This document shows positions 48,001 to 59,856 of a stretch of DNA of 64,000 bases, piece after piece. Position numbers and translations under genes: made by a program. This DNA comes from Icerya purchasi. Its lineage: Eukaryota; Arthropoda; Insecta; Hemiptera; Monophlebidae. Location: contig CM077116.1 in NCBI GenBank assembly GCA_039619475.1, positions 278,953,258 to 279,017,257 on the forward strand. The letters run 5' to 3'. Under the pieces are notes generated by a model. The model worked only from the letters and a program-made list of their open reading frames with translations, ran no database searches and was not told where the DNA came from. Positions within the stretch are counted from its first letter, which is position 1, and each line of letters opens with the position of its first letter.

Positions 48001-48482
48001 TAAACAATTCCGCTTTCTTTCATTTCGACACCTTCGTTTTTAAGAATTTCAAATTCCTGCCTTTTTTAAATGTATTTTAATGGAGCGATTTTCGATGTCA
48101 AAAAATGCTTGTTTTCTCAGAACTAATTCTATACGTGAAAAATATTCATTCTTACCGCTTCGCAAAAACCTTCCAACTCAGAAAATTAAGATAAACGATA
48201 GGATCGTATTTATTGCTATGGTTTCTGTTTTTTAATTGTTCTACCGAGAATGAAAGGTGCCAGAGCATCTTCGAAGCGTTAAGAATAGATAATTTTTACA
48301 CATATATAATAAGCATTTTATTACGATTTGTCACTGCGATGATTTCACAAAATTTTAACTGTTTTAATTATTTAATAATCGTTGCCGATAATAATGTATA
48401 TATTTCATAAAGTTTGCAAATGCGCAAACAACATTCGTAAATAGGAAGATTTATAATCCGGTAAAAATATGAAAATCTAAGC

Positions 48483-48676
48483 CAGGGGTGGCCAGCCTTG
48501 AACATTTTTGCGGCCCGCGAGATAAGTAACAAAAAAATTATGTTCTGCGAACACTCTTAAGTGTGTTTATAGTGGGTCCACATCGAATGTGGGAATATAT
48601 GATTTTATATGCGGCTCGCGGAGTTACGATGCATTTCCAAAGTGGCCCGCAAGATCATTCGGGTTGGCCACCCCTG
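48483..48676. mobile_element. hAT MITE, 194 bp, perfect 8-bp TSD
   Basis: Left CAGGGGTGGCCAGCC; right end reverse-complemented CAGGGGTGGCCAACC. ATCTAAGC is present exactly on both sides (48475-48482 and 48677-48684). Subterminal GCGGCCCGCGAG is mirrored by GGCCCGCAAGATC. No coding capacity. The end sequence type is that of hAT elements. Confidence 0.9.
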
Positions 48677-48684
48677 ATCTAAGC

Positions 48685-49299
48685 GGTTAATAAAAAATCA
48701 TTAGATTCGTAAACATTAATAATTCCGTTTGTTTTTTACGCTATTTTTTCGTTTTCTCTTCTACACAAGTGTCTGGGAGGTGAAGTAAATATTAATGATT
48801 TCCGATAAAAATACGGTGATTATCATTTTTAATGAAAAAGTGTGAACTAACCAATTCGATGTTCTTGCAATGGAAAACACCGGCAATATGGAGGCAATCG
48901 AAAAGTATCTTCAAAAATGTTTTCGGAAATAACGGTGTTAATTGAATTGAAAATAATTCGAACGTGTAAAAAGCGCGGGGTTCTCTTCAATCAGCCATCT
49001 CTACGCGCGCTGAATTCGTTATTGAAAAATCGAGGTGATACCGAATAAAGACAAAGTGTACGCTCGAATTTTTTAGATTTTACTGAAAAAGCAAAAGCCT
49101 CGATTCTTGAAAAAAGATTTATCGTATTAACCTATAGAGAACAATCAGAATTTAAAAACAGGGATGATATGAAGCAGCGATAGAGTATTTTGAAACAAAA
49201 GGGTGATTCGTTTACTAATGGTGCATGCGTTGGAAAAAGTGTCTCAGAACTTTCCTATTGGAAGAAAAATGATTATGAATGCGAAAAATTCTTAAAAAA
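48685..49299. other. Intergenic sequence
   Basis: No clear feature. Confidence 0.4.
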
Positions 49300-49760
49300 T
49301 TTAGCAGACGATGCAATGAAAGAGACTTTCACGAAGTAAAAAGTATATACTTAATAATAGAACTACTAAATCAAATAGGTAGTTCCAAGTTGAATTTGAA
49401 TATTGATAAAACAAAAACGATTTAAAATGCATCGAAAAATCAAATTAGGAAATAGCCAATCGTGTATACTTCGGGATAAAAAGTAGTTGTTCAGATAACA
49501 GGGTTGAGGGAGAAGTACAAAGAAAAACAACAACTGCGCGGGGAAAATACTGCTTCCCGAAGGATATTTGTCTATGAAAAAAATGGGTTTAGAGGGGAAC
49601 TATATGACGAGGATAAGTGAAAAACTAACCAAAATCTAGGAAGTATGGTTATCGGAGAGATATTATATAGAAAGGGAAATACCTAATATAGAAGGGTAAT
49701 TTAACCTAGATATTCCTGTATAACATTACGAGAGGGTCGCATCGCAACAGGGATTTTGAA
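49300..49760 (+). pseudogene. Possible RTE-like RT scrap
   Basis: LADDAM near 49303 resembles an RT catalytic box. LNLNIDKTKTI near 49395-49425 and SEVQRRTTTARGKY near 49510 resemble the following blocks of RTE-type RT, in two frames with stops. Weak. Confidence 0.35.
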
Positions 49761-50174
49761 GAAAGCCTGTGATGAAAAGTTCCCTTTTTAAGTATAGGTT
49801 CTATAGAAGTAAATTATATTTACACGGCTGTATAATAATAATAATAAGAAGAAGAAGAAGAAGAAAGCAAAGAACATCTCAGTAATTGGTCTATGGTAAC
49901 TACTTTAAGTATTAAGATTAACTTTCAAAATCCTACATACTTGGGCTCGGATTCCGGGGAAAGTCAGGAGTGCTAAAATTATACGAAAATCATTTTATAT
50001 GAGTTTATTGAGCATTGTGGTGACGTATCTGCTTAAGGAAAGTAGTTTTTCAAGGTGTAGATGACTTCTTTTAATAAATATCAGGTGTATTATAAAATCC
50101 TATTTACTGAACTTAAAATTGAACACTGAAAAATGTCCCTATTAACACAGTATTGTAAACAATATGAAATATAT

Positions 50175-50345
50175 ATTTTTTTTTGTGCTCGTCAACCAGG
50201 GACCTCACCCAGAAACAATAGGAAGAAGAGTTAACTAATTAAAACTTTATAGTTGAAAAAAAGGAACCAATGGCAGGAACAACAGACCGAGAAGGAAAGG
50301 GATATAGAAAGCACAATAGGGAGAAGGAACTTTAAGGGGAGTAAA
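50175..50345 (-). mobile_element. Family A 3' UTR fragment
   Basis: T tract, then GTGCTCGTCAACCAGGGACC and a GGGATATAGAAAGCACAAT block. Matches 1.37 kb and 4.75 kb. Confidence 0.55.
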
Positions 50346-50394
50346 TAAAGGGAGTTAAAAATTAAACAAGGCTGTCCAACATCGCTCGTAAACC

Positions 50395-50478
50395 TCGCGT
50401 AAATACTTTTTCTTATATAATGTACAATTCTCTGGGTTGGGTAAGTTTCACTGTTGACATGCCCAAAAAAAAAATTGG
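50395..50478 (+). mobile_element. Family A 3' UTR fragment
   Basis: CTTATATAATGTACAATTCT, then GTTGGGTAAGTTTCACTGTT, GACATGCCC and poly(A). It faces the minus-strand fragment just before it, with both tails outward. Confidence 0.6.
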
Positions 50479-50873
50479 AAAAAAAACAAACTATTTTTGA
50501 AAGTATATAGCGCGCCACTGTTCAGAATGAGTGTCGGTTTACATAGTGGAAAGGCGTCTTCTAATAAGTGACATTAACTCTGTTTTCTTAGAATTTATGT
50601 TGATTTTCCGTTTATTTAAATGTTATTTAATTTTTTGAAAATTACCAACGAGTTTTTCTTGAACGAAATCTACATTTCGAAGAATAGTGAGCAGCAGTCT
50701 CATGTGCTTGTAAAGCAATCGACAGCAATAATACGTCTGACAAAAAATCGTTCATATGTAGTACGAATATTAAAAGGTCGAAACTCTCCCGGGGCATTTT
50801 GGCAGTGACTGATTTGTGAAAAGAGTTTGAATTATTAATTTTGGCAGAAAAAGTTCCATCTGTTAAATAACTC

Positions 50874-50877
<4 letters not shown>

Positions 50878-50907
<30 letters not shown>

Positions 50908-51690
50908 TTTATTTATTAATTTATTTTTTACATATAAAGCTCTAATGTGGTTAGCGGTGGAAACCATCCAATTAAGTTTTTGGTTTACTCCCCTCCACAT
51001 TATACTATCCTTAATCTTATCTTAACATATTATAATATTAATATAAATTGATGTTGTATTTTCGGTATTGCAATTCCCTTTTTGGCCAAATTATTGAATA
51101 TATTTATTTTTTCCATCACCAATTCTCCACAGTCCTCCGCGATCTCCAAGTTTAAAATGTTACATCCATTCAGTATATGCCGCACACTGTCCTGCTCATT
51201 GGATCTAATGCAATTTTCCGTTTCTGCCATCTTGAATCTTTTCAGATATATTTTGAAATTCCCATGGCCTAATATAAATTGTACATTGAAGAAATTTGGT
51301 GTATAATAATTGTTGTTTAATCTCTGCTTGAATGTTGGGAAAAAACCTTTCGTTATTCCACTATGATTCGTTCAGACCGATTCAAACTTCTCCACATATT
51401 CTTCTATGATAAATTTTTTGAATTGTCTGTCTGTTATTATTTTATTTTCTACTCTATATTTTTTGTTTATATATGTGATTTTTTCGAAAGTTTGTTCTAC
51501 CTTTAATTCATTTTTTTAATTGCAAATACTGTTCTATTTCTAAGTATAAAGGTAATATTCCAGCTATGACTAATGCATTTGTATAATTTATTGTTTTGTA
51601 AGCTTTGATTAGTTTGATTGTTATGGTTCTATGTATGCTTGCTAAAAATTTTTGAAATTTATTGAACTTTAATATATATCCTTATGTAGT
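50878..51690 (-). pseudogene. R1-like retrotransposon C-terminus with poly(A)
   Basis: On the minus strand from 51640: IKLIKAYKTINYTNALVIAG then ILPLYLEIEQYLQLKK. Next come FKKFIIEEYVEKFESV, FILGHGNFKIYLKRFKMAET and DSVRHILNGC, ending with a stop near 51030. This matches the usual R1-type end (AYRTVSxxALxVLAGxxP; LTGHGxFxxYLxRF; CxxC..SxxHIL..C). The CxxC pair is reduced to one Cys. An A tract follows (T at 50878-50904). Several stops. Confidence 0.65.
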
Positions 51691-52956
51691 AGTTTTAATG
51701 AAATGGAGAACTGAAATTTATCAATTAAAATAATAATCCGCGGTATTTTAAATTTTTCGAAAATAAAGAACTGGTTATAATATCTTACTATCTAAAACCG
51801 AACAGATAATTGAGACGTCATCATTAGCGCAGAAGTCTTTTAATCCGGAAGGTGTATTAAGCTTTCTGTGACTTTGGTGCAATTACCAACAATAAATATG
51901 GGTTCATAAAATTACACGTTAAGAAGGATAGCGTGAATAATAATAGTAAAGTAGGCAACGGTAGTGCTGGGAAATTTTTCTAATCGTAAACCGCGGAAAT
52001 ATCATCGTGACAGAATTTTTTGTTCTAAACTATTTTACAGTTGTTGCGATGGTCGGGTTGCTAGAACGACTAGACTACCGTATGGGGAGGTCTTGAATTA
52101 TCGCATTATTAAAGTAAATAATTGTCGCATAGTGTTGCATCAAAGGTAATGGCAAAGGCGCGCATACACTATCATTTGCATATCGATGTGCATGTATTTG
52201 TTTTTTAAACTGCATTCGTTTATCGATTATATATCAAAAAATTACAATCAGTTTCGAGTCCTTTTTTGTAATTCTCACGAGCACTTATACAACAAGAATG
52301 TACAATTAATTACGACGCTCGAAATCGAGCAATATCACTAAGAAGAATATAATTTCTTACTTGGCAAGTTATAAATAGTGTTTTATCGACCCATCATAAA
52401 TAAATGACGGACGTAACTGCGTTAGAAAGAATTATATTTCCTTAACCGGTTTCGGACGGCTTATACTGACCATCGTCAAAAGCGATTAGTTTCATCGAAC
52501 TATCGAATAAAGTTGAAGTTCCGATATAATTATTATAAACAACTTTATGAACAGTTAAAATTCACGTGAAATTCGCTTTTTTATGAAATAATATTTAATT
52601 ATTACACGTTTTGATGCGTTTCAAAGCCGATGATAGGTCCGTGATCACGGAATTTCTGATATTTTTGTCGCCTACGTAAAAATATTACAAACGGACGGTA
52701 TCGTATAATTAAAATGAAAAACACGCATTAATTACAAACGTTTAGAAATAATTTACATGTAAATCGAGCTCTAGTTGCAACTTTTGCCCACTTTTCGGCA
52801 AAAAAATTGATAAATTAACAGTAACAACCAATCCGGTTTGCCTTTTTTAAATCGAAGACGATAGGGGCTTATGAATTTTAATTTTTCACACGATTCATTA
52901 ATTTCAAAATAAATAGGGCATGCGATTGAAAAGCCGAAATAAATTAATTATACAAC
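51691..52956. other. AT-rich intergenic sequence
   Basis: No gene recognised. An ACCGGTTTCGGACGG-type sequence at 52445 is a motif often seen in insect repeats but cannot be assigned. Confidence 0.4.
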
Positions 52957-55322
52957 TCAACACACATTTTGGTTCCTGCAGTTTTTGAACTGTTTCTAAA
53001 TAATTTTTGGCTCTAGAGTCGAAAACAACTGTTAGATTTAGTCTATCAGATCTAGTTTTTGAGATACACTATATTGACCTCTTTTAGAACAAAATCATTG
53101 TTTTATTAACTGATATATATTTCAGGTTATAAATATTAGTATTTACTACAAGGCTTTTCATTAAAAGCAACGAATAGTGAGGGGAATTTATTTCACAAAG
53201 TAGATAAATATAACATTCGTGACTTACCACTGAAAAATTTTCTTTTAATATGACTTTTTAGCATAGAGTTTAATATTACATTTTCGCTGCAGACTACAAC
53301 AGTAGTCAGCCAGCATATGGGTATCCCGTTTTTCTTGATATACTTCTTCCATCGTTCTAATGTCTTGATGAAATTTTTCTCCCTGTTCTTCACTATAATC
53401 ACCTAGGTTTTGTGGGAATCGATCTAAGTGGTTGTGGAGGTAGTAAAGTTTCATGCTCATAGTACAATCGGTAATATTAGAAAACATAGTTTCTACTAAT
53501 TTTGTGTAATTTTCTGCTTTATGATTGTCAAGAAAATTTTGTGCATCTTCAACAAATGAACATCAAGCATTCCATCTCGCTGATTGTTGCGGTAAATTGT
53601 GCATCTTTTATAAGCTGTCTTATCTGAGGACCATAAAATATGCCTGCTTTCAGTATTGCCATACTAATCCCGGGAAATTACGTATTAAGTATCCGAAGCA
53701 ACGTCCATTTAACGCCTTCACAAATTGCTTCAAAAATCCCAACTTGATATGCCCAAAGGTGGAAATATAATTTTCTCGCTTGAAACTAAAGGTTCATTGA
53801 TTACGTTTTGTTTTCCTCGAACTAATGACATTTCTTAGTTTTGCTAACCCAATGCTGATCTTTAACTCTGCTATCTTAAAGACATAAAAAACAAGGATAT
53901 TTCGTGTTTCCACTTTGCTGTCCAAGGAGGAAGTTTTTGCCATTTTTAAATCGACGTAAATCACCCACTGATGTTCTTCATACTTAATTTTTTTCAGGAC
54001 TAGTGATATTCTTTCGTATTCCTCTTTCAAAATGTTAGAATGACCAATAGGTATTGTGCCATATTTGTTACGGTTGTTCAAAAGAACACATTTTAAACTA
54101 CGTTTTGAGCCATCAATAAAAAGACGCCATTCGTCCGATATGTATAAACCCATTGCATCTAAGAGTCTTTTTATATCATTACAGAATACCAGGTACTTTT
54201 TCTTTAGGAGAAAAAGGGCAGCAGCAGATTCTGTTTCTCCTTTACAATAAAATGTAATGTTAATACTTAGTTTAAGCGGATTCTTTTCTTTTCATCTGGA
54301 GGCAAGTAATTCTGAAGACTTCTTTGAGAGGTTCAAGTTTCTACCTAGATTGTTCAGTTCTTATTGATTGAAAAGTTGAGGCTTGTCTGCATCTACTTCA
54401 AAATCACTATCGCTGTCTGATTGCACATTATCACCTTCATCAGACACATTGATGGTTCGACTTCGTTTTCCAAGAGTCTAGGCAGTCTATTAAATAATGG
54501 AATGGGGATTTCGTCCGTATGCGGTACCGGTCTTCTTGCCCGAATTAAGATCAGGATATGTACATTTGTGTCTCCATTGTTCCGATTAATGCCTTTGCTA
54601 TTTACCATACAAAAATAATGGTTCCTCGGTACTCTCCAAATCACTGGTGCTCCAAACTGTAGGTATTTTTTCTTTCCAATTACTGTCGCAAATGTTCAAC
54701 GCATATTTTACACGCCAAATGTGGACTCCAAGCTTCCAATCTCTAAAGTGAACGTTGAAATAAGCAAGATAACACCGTTTCACAAAAGCAGAAATCGATT
54801 TTCTGCTTTCTTTCAAAGTGTATTCGCCACAAACATAACAAAAAACGTGCGGGTGATTCACACAGTCGCGTCTGCTTGTGGATGCCTCATGGTTTTAATT
54901 AACTCTTTTATGACTACAGAACGCCGACAACAAAAACAAACTGAAAACACAACTGAAATTACGCAAACACAATCGTAAACTAAACCGGATACAGCAGTAG
55001 CAAATTCCGGCTAATATATATATATATATATCGACGGGTGTGAAAGAGTGGTATTTAAGCCAGGTATCTAAGTTGTACGGTTATCGGTAATTTTTATTGC
55101 CTAATATAATCTAGTTTTAGGTACCACGTTTCCGTATAGGCTTGTGAAGGTACTACATTATTTCATTATTTGTGCCTTTTATAAAAATGAAAATCAATTT
55201 ATCGCAAAAACTAGGGCTGCTACAAAAAAAAGCTAGCTATTTTTTGAATTGAACACATCAAATATATCCAAAATCAGTTCCAAATTTTGCGGCATAAAAA
55301 AAAAAATGTTGGCCTGTGTTAT
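52957..55322 (-). mobile_element. DNA-element-like repeat encoding an uncharacterised arthropod protein (copy 2)
   Basis: Same element as at 18.7-20.6 kb in opposite orientation, and longer. Ends: CAACTCAACACACATTTT at 52953 and, reverse-complemented, AACACAGGCCAACATTTT at 55322. It keeps the subterminal CTAGTTTTTGAGATACA. On the minus strand the coding order is complete in outline: HPHVFCYVCGEYTLKESRKS (N-terminal zinc region) with RCYLAYFNVHFRD; an RRPVPHTDEIPIPL block; an acidic stretch; ISDEWRLFIDGS; HQWVIYVDLK; FPP; LHNHLDRFPQNLG; FHQDI; LADYC. Frames are broken. Confidence 0.7.
53193..54861 (-). pseudogene. Uncharacterised zinc-finger/LHxHLDxF protein, broken gene (copy 2)
   Basis: Four minus-strand pieces follow in order: 54861-54598 (FCYVCGEYT region; later Cys ligands appear replaced, as HIWRVKYALN), 54644-54393 (proline/acidic linker), 54153-53794 (119 residues identical to copy 1) and 53487-53193. 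Full-length members of this family, as I recall them, are several hundred residues long, and this copy spans the whole length. The function is not known to me. Being shared between two inverted-end elements suggests a mobile-element protein. Confidence 0.6.
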
Positions 55323-55479
55323 AATTTGTCTGCGTTTTTTTTACAGTTTTTTTTTTTTAAATATGTATTTGTTTTTTATTACGCACATTTCTGTCGACGA
55401 ACTATCCTTTACTTAAATATTCTACCATCTGAACTTAACTTACACATATACCTATATAACTTCGTGTAATATTTACTAA

Positions 55480-56360
55480 TGCATCTTAACCGATCTTTTT
55501 ACTTATCGGGGATAACTAATAATCGGTCTAGTGGTGTACTGTGCACAGTTAACGTTCACACATATATTCAAGTTATACTTACGCTCCGCGTTCGAAAGAA
55601 TTGGGTACATTTCTTTATCTCACGACTACGTGTTCCACAGGACTTCGCCTCCCGCAACCAGCCCTTTCTGTTCCCGACCGTGTTATCCCTCAGTTCATCA
55701 TATTCTTTCCACGTGCACTAAATTTGTAACATCCCTCTCGTCATTTAACCTAAATTTTTCTTTACGAAAGATCCTCGCCAATGCTCCTGCAATGATCGTC
55801 CAAACCTTGGCATACATTAGAACAAACCAAATCGCTCCAGTCATTTAAACTTTAGTAACTGCCGTATGCCGTAATGACCTATGCAGTTATACACGGCTCA
55901 TGGTAAGAAAAAAAAAAAAAAATCTATTTTCTATTCTTTTATAATCGACATCTTTTTTTTTTTTTTTTCTTTTTTCGTTGCGCCTTGTCATTTATTTTAT
56001 GTTTATTATTTTTTTTACATTTCCTTCTTCCTGAAGCCAAAATCTTCTATTTTCCTTTCCCCTATTTTTTCCTTCTCTATTATTTCCTTGGCTATTTTAT
56101 TCAACATCTGAGTTGTTATAATATATTTGTTCGTTTGCTGCCCTATCTTTTTTCTTTCTAACGGCAGTTGGTACGTTAGTTTTTTCCTCTACTCGTATAT
56201 TCTGTTTTTATTTTTTCCTCCAATTCGATTTTCTTTTATGTTCTTATGTATTTCCATGTCCTCAGTAATAAGTTCACTCCTCTCATGCTTATTACGTCTT
56301 CTTTTTTTAATTATTTCACTTTTAGTTTCTCCCTTAAGGATTTCCTATTAATTTCAAGCA
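55480..56360 (+). mobile_element. Family C I-type retrotransposon, C-terminus and 3' UTR
   Basis: Frames to 55848 give RIGYISLSHDYVFHRTSPP, PSVHHILSTCTKFVTSLSSF and ILANAPAMIVQTLAYI: the finger-plus-tail end of I-type ORF2. The 3' UTR at 55950-56110 matches the minus-strand sequence at 30.1-29.9 kb. A-rich (55905) and T-rich tracts lie inside. Truncated at the 5' side. Confidence 0.6.
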
Positions 56361-58014
56361 TTTAATTTGCAGCTTGTTTATTTTCCTCAGATATATTTTC
56401 CTCACCAATATGCCTAAATTCCATACCTAATCTTCGAATTTACTAGCGTATAATAAATTACTTTTAATAATGTTTCATGCGTTGCACATTTCTTTAATAC
56501 GTATATATAAAGCTAGTAAAACTGCCCCTTACGTTTGTTTTCCTCTGGTTTAAGTAACTTTGAGACCATTTTTTTTTAAATTATTCGTTATTCTTATTTC
56601 CTCTAAAGGGGTTTATGAGTGTATTTTATGATGAACCATTTCAAATGTTCTAGTAAGATCGATCAATTTTGTTTCCTTCTTTTGGACTTTTTTCAATTTA
56701 GTTTGCATTTGCTGTTTTCGAATGCACACCTTGTTTTTTCTCGGCGAACATGAAAATCAAATTTACTTTTATTTTTGACAGTCGAAATTTTTACAATTTT
56801 TCTCCCCCCTACAATCGACAAATACATGTACTTGAGCAATTCCGTGGATTGTTTCTATTTTACGCGGCAACTACGAAAACCGACTTTTGAAGTATATTTA
56901 AAGGTCTGATATGAAGGTTAATGACTAGACCTATATCAAAAAATTATTATCTCTGAAAAATACAAAACTTATACTTATTTCGTTAATAAATTCTAGAAAA
57001 CACAGCGTGTTGTTAGTTTGTAGGCAAAAAAAAAAAAACTCATCGTTTCATAGTTAAATTTTTTCCGAAAGCATTTTGATAGTTCTGCTGTACTCTATAG
57101 GTAATTTTATTTCCACCAATCACGCGACGACACATTCGTTAATTTTTTCGCTGTTAATTGGACGTCTCGTCGACCGTGATTAGCGTGAAACATAAAGTTT
57201 GAATTTTCTCCAAGTTGTGCCTTCTGTTTAGAACATGAGTGAGCTACTATTGTAGTTTGTAATATTTTTTATTGATCTTAATTTTTTAAATTTTTCACTC
57301 CATTTCACACGGAGAGTTGATAATTCTCGGTATATCTCGAAAATGTATATTTATCTATTTTTTCCATTAGAGATTTTTTTTCTTCTTCTCATTTTACTAT
57401 ATATTTCCAAATAAACATTTGGCTAACTTCGTAATGATACTTATATATATATAGTTTTGTCGTCACGCATTTCTCCGTTTATGTTACACTTGCTATTATC
57501 GATGAAGACAGTTTGGCAGATGGGACGCGTCGGTTAATTTACTTCTCCGATGATCGAAACGGTGTTATTCAAATGGAATAATTTGAATTCGGTCTGAATA
57601 TTATTCCGGAATTTGCTGTCTCGAACTTAGCCACAACTGAATATAACAAATGTCTTGAAACTTTTTGAGCGGAGAATTAATACCGGGATATTAGTTTTAA
57701 AGTGTAAGATACTAATGCGTGCGTATTTCATATTGGTTAATAATATAAACAGTATCAACATTGATTTACAAGAAAAAAACAAAAAAAACATTGGATTTTT
57801 CTCATTTTTTTTAAGGGATAAATAACGTTTCTTGAATTTTTAGTCCGGACTAATGTTTAAATATTACAATAGAAAAAATAACGACTTTTGAAGCTAAAAC
57901 GTTATTTTTCAAAAAATTTATACATTTTTTCAATTCTCGAAAGTGTATAAGAGAGCAAACGTGTTGGTCTTTGTACTTTCCTCATCCTGTCGTTCAAAAT
58001 GAATTCAATCACGC
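56361..58014. other. AT-rich intergenic sequence
   Basis: Nothing recognised. Confidence 0.4.
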
Positions 58015-58940
58015 GTTTTATCCTTCCCTTTCCATACAATGATGCTGGCGTTGGGGTTGCATTCATTACCCCCGCGCTTACCTATTCTGATTCGACTGCC
58101 CTCCTTTTCCTTTATTTTCCTTGCCGAATTCATTGCTATCTTGCAGGCAGTCCTTTTCATATCCTCAACAAATAACCGTGTCTAGGTTCCTCCTATCCTC
58201 GGGTTCGGAAAGCGAAAAGTGTTTTATTGGCTATCTCCTCTCCTTTTCCTGCTCATATTATCCCATTATTCTTCAAATTCGCTCCTTAATTTCTAATTTA
58301 TTCCCATCCTGTTCTATCATAATCGATCTGCTACGGATTCCCGATCATTGCGACATTCCTGGCAACGAGATACTCGATGGTACGTTTGGCTGTGATCAAC
58401 GGTCTATTCATTAGTGGATTTCCTGCTCAATTATTATCGCTCCCATCGTGATTTCTAAACCGAATTTTATTCTTCCTTCTTTACCAATTCTCGGTCTTTC
58501 TACCTTTCTATACAGCCCTTTCCTCCTTCCTTCCCTGGTTTAATCTTTTCCCCTACTTTAGCCGTTCGATTATTTCCTCTGTAGATCGCCCGCGGTTCAA
58601 TCATACTCTGCTTCCGGCTTCTCTTTTCCGGTTTCTCTAGTTCAATCGTCTTTGTGTTGACCTTCTAGAGAACTCAATTATACTTGCGATGCGAATCACG
58701 TCTTGTTCGAGTGCCCCTTTATTTCCTCCGAACGTGCTACCCGTTATTCTAATCTTCTGCGCCTTGGCCTTTCTACTCCTTATAGTGCCCACGCAATTCT
58801 TACAATCCCCCCTCTCAGTACAGCTTCTTTGTTAGCCTCCTTTATCTACTTAATTTTTAATCTTTTCCGTATATAATGTGCAATTCTCTTCGTTGAGTAA
58901 GTTCCATTATGTTGACGTACCCGAAGGAGGAAATAATAAA
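58015..58940 (+). pseudogene. Family A RNase H to 3' end fragment
   Basis: Plus-strand frames: YNDAGVGVAFITPALTYSDS near 58040 (RNase H start, TDGS-like block reduced), AEFIAILQA near 58120, SSDSESA-like near 58200, a decayed IPDHCDIPGNE block near 58340-58370. The C-terminal RFNHTLLPASLFRF lies near 58590, a degenerate finger near 58690 (CESRLVRVP), and a 3' UTR with TATATAATGTGCAATTCTCT, TGTTGACG and an AATAATAAAAAAA tail at about 58935. Stops throughout. Confidence 0.6.
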
Positions 58941-59854
58941 AAAAGACAGAATCATTAAAATGTTTTTTGCGGGTAACATTTTGTGTAATACATTTTTCTT
59001 GTGAGCAATGATGTTCTATAGAAATTTTCATTTTAAAAAAATAAAAATTTTTCTTATAATTTCATCCATTCTTTATACATATATGACTTATAACATGTTC
59101 CCACCTTTAACGGTTACTTTTCATATGTCTTTATTGGATTTTCTTTATGTATCTTTTTAATATAGTTGTATATTTTTGATTTATTGAATAATGAAATACC
59201 ATAGTTTTTTACAGTTTATATTCGTACACTCGCTTGGTTTTCAAACATTTATAATCACGTTGCAGAATGTATGAATATTTCAAGTTTAGAATAAATTACA
59301 GGCAAGTTAGAAATAAATGAACAAATGACTACGCGAATTTTTTATATTATGTAAAAAGTATAAATAATTTTAAAGCTATATATAATAACATGCAAAAATG
59401 AAAAACATCGTTATAAGAAAAAAATAAATTAATCATTCTTGTCGTAATTATTGTCTTCTAAATTATTTCGACGAACAAATTTATATTAAAAATCAGTCAG
59501 ATTTACTGCATTTCTTACAATCTTTAGCACTAGTACATAATATTCACTTAACTAAGTGGTGTAAATTAATCAAGTACATCACAATTATGATGTTGTACAC
59601 TTGGTAATTTATGTTCATATTATTTTTTAACATTTCCGGTATAATTTATCGATAATCGTGATTTCTTCTTTGGGATCCATAGAAATTGCCTCCGTAGCAA
59701 CATTCTGTATTAATTTTTTCTTTAAAAAACTAACGTTGAAACAGGTCTAATAGTCACATCAATCCATACGAACCATGCACATTTTATGAAGAATTTACTT
59801 TTTGTATTTAACAGACTGTGATATACTTCTCTATATGTATCATTTAATTTGCAA
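58941..59854. other. AT-rich intergenic sequence
   Basis: Nothing recognised. Confidence 0.4.
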
Positions 59855-59856
59855 CC

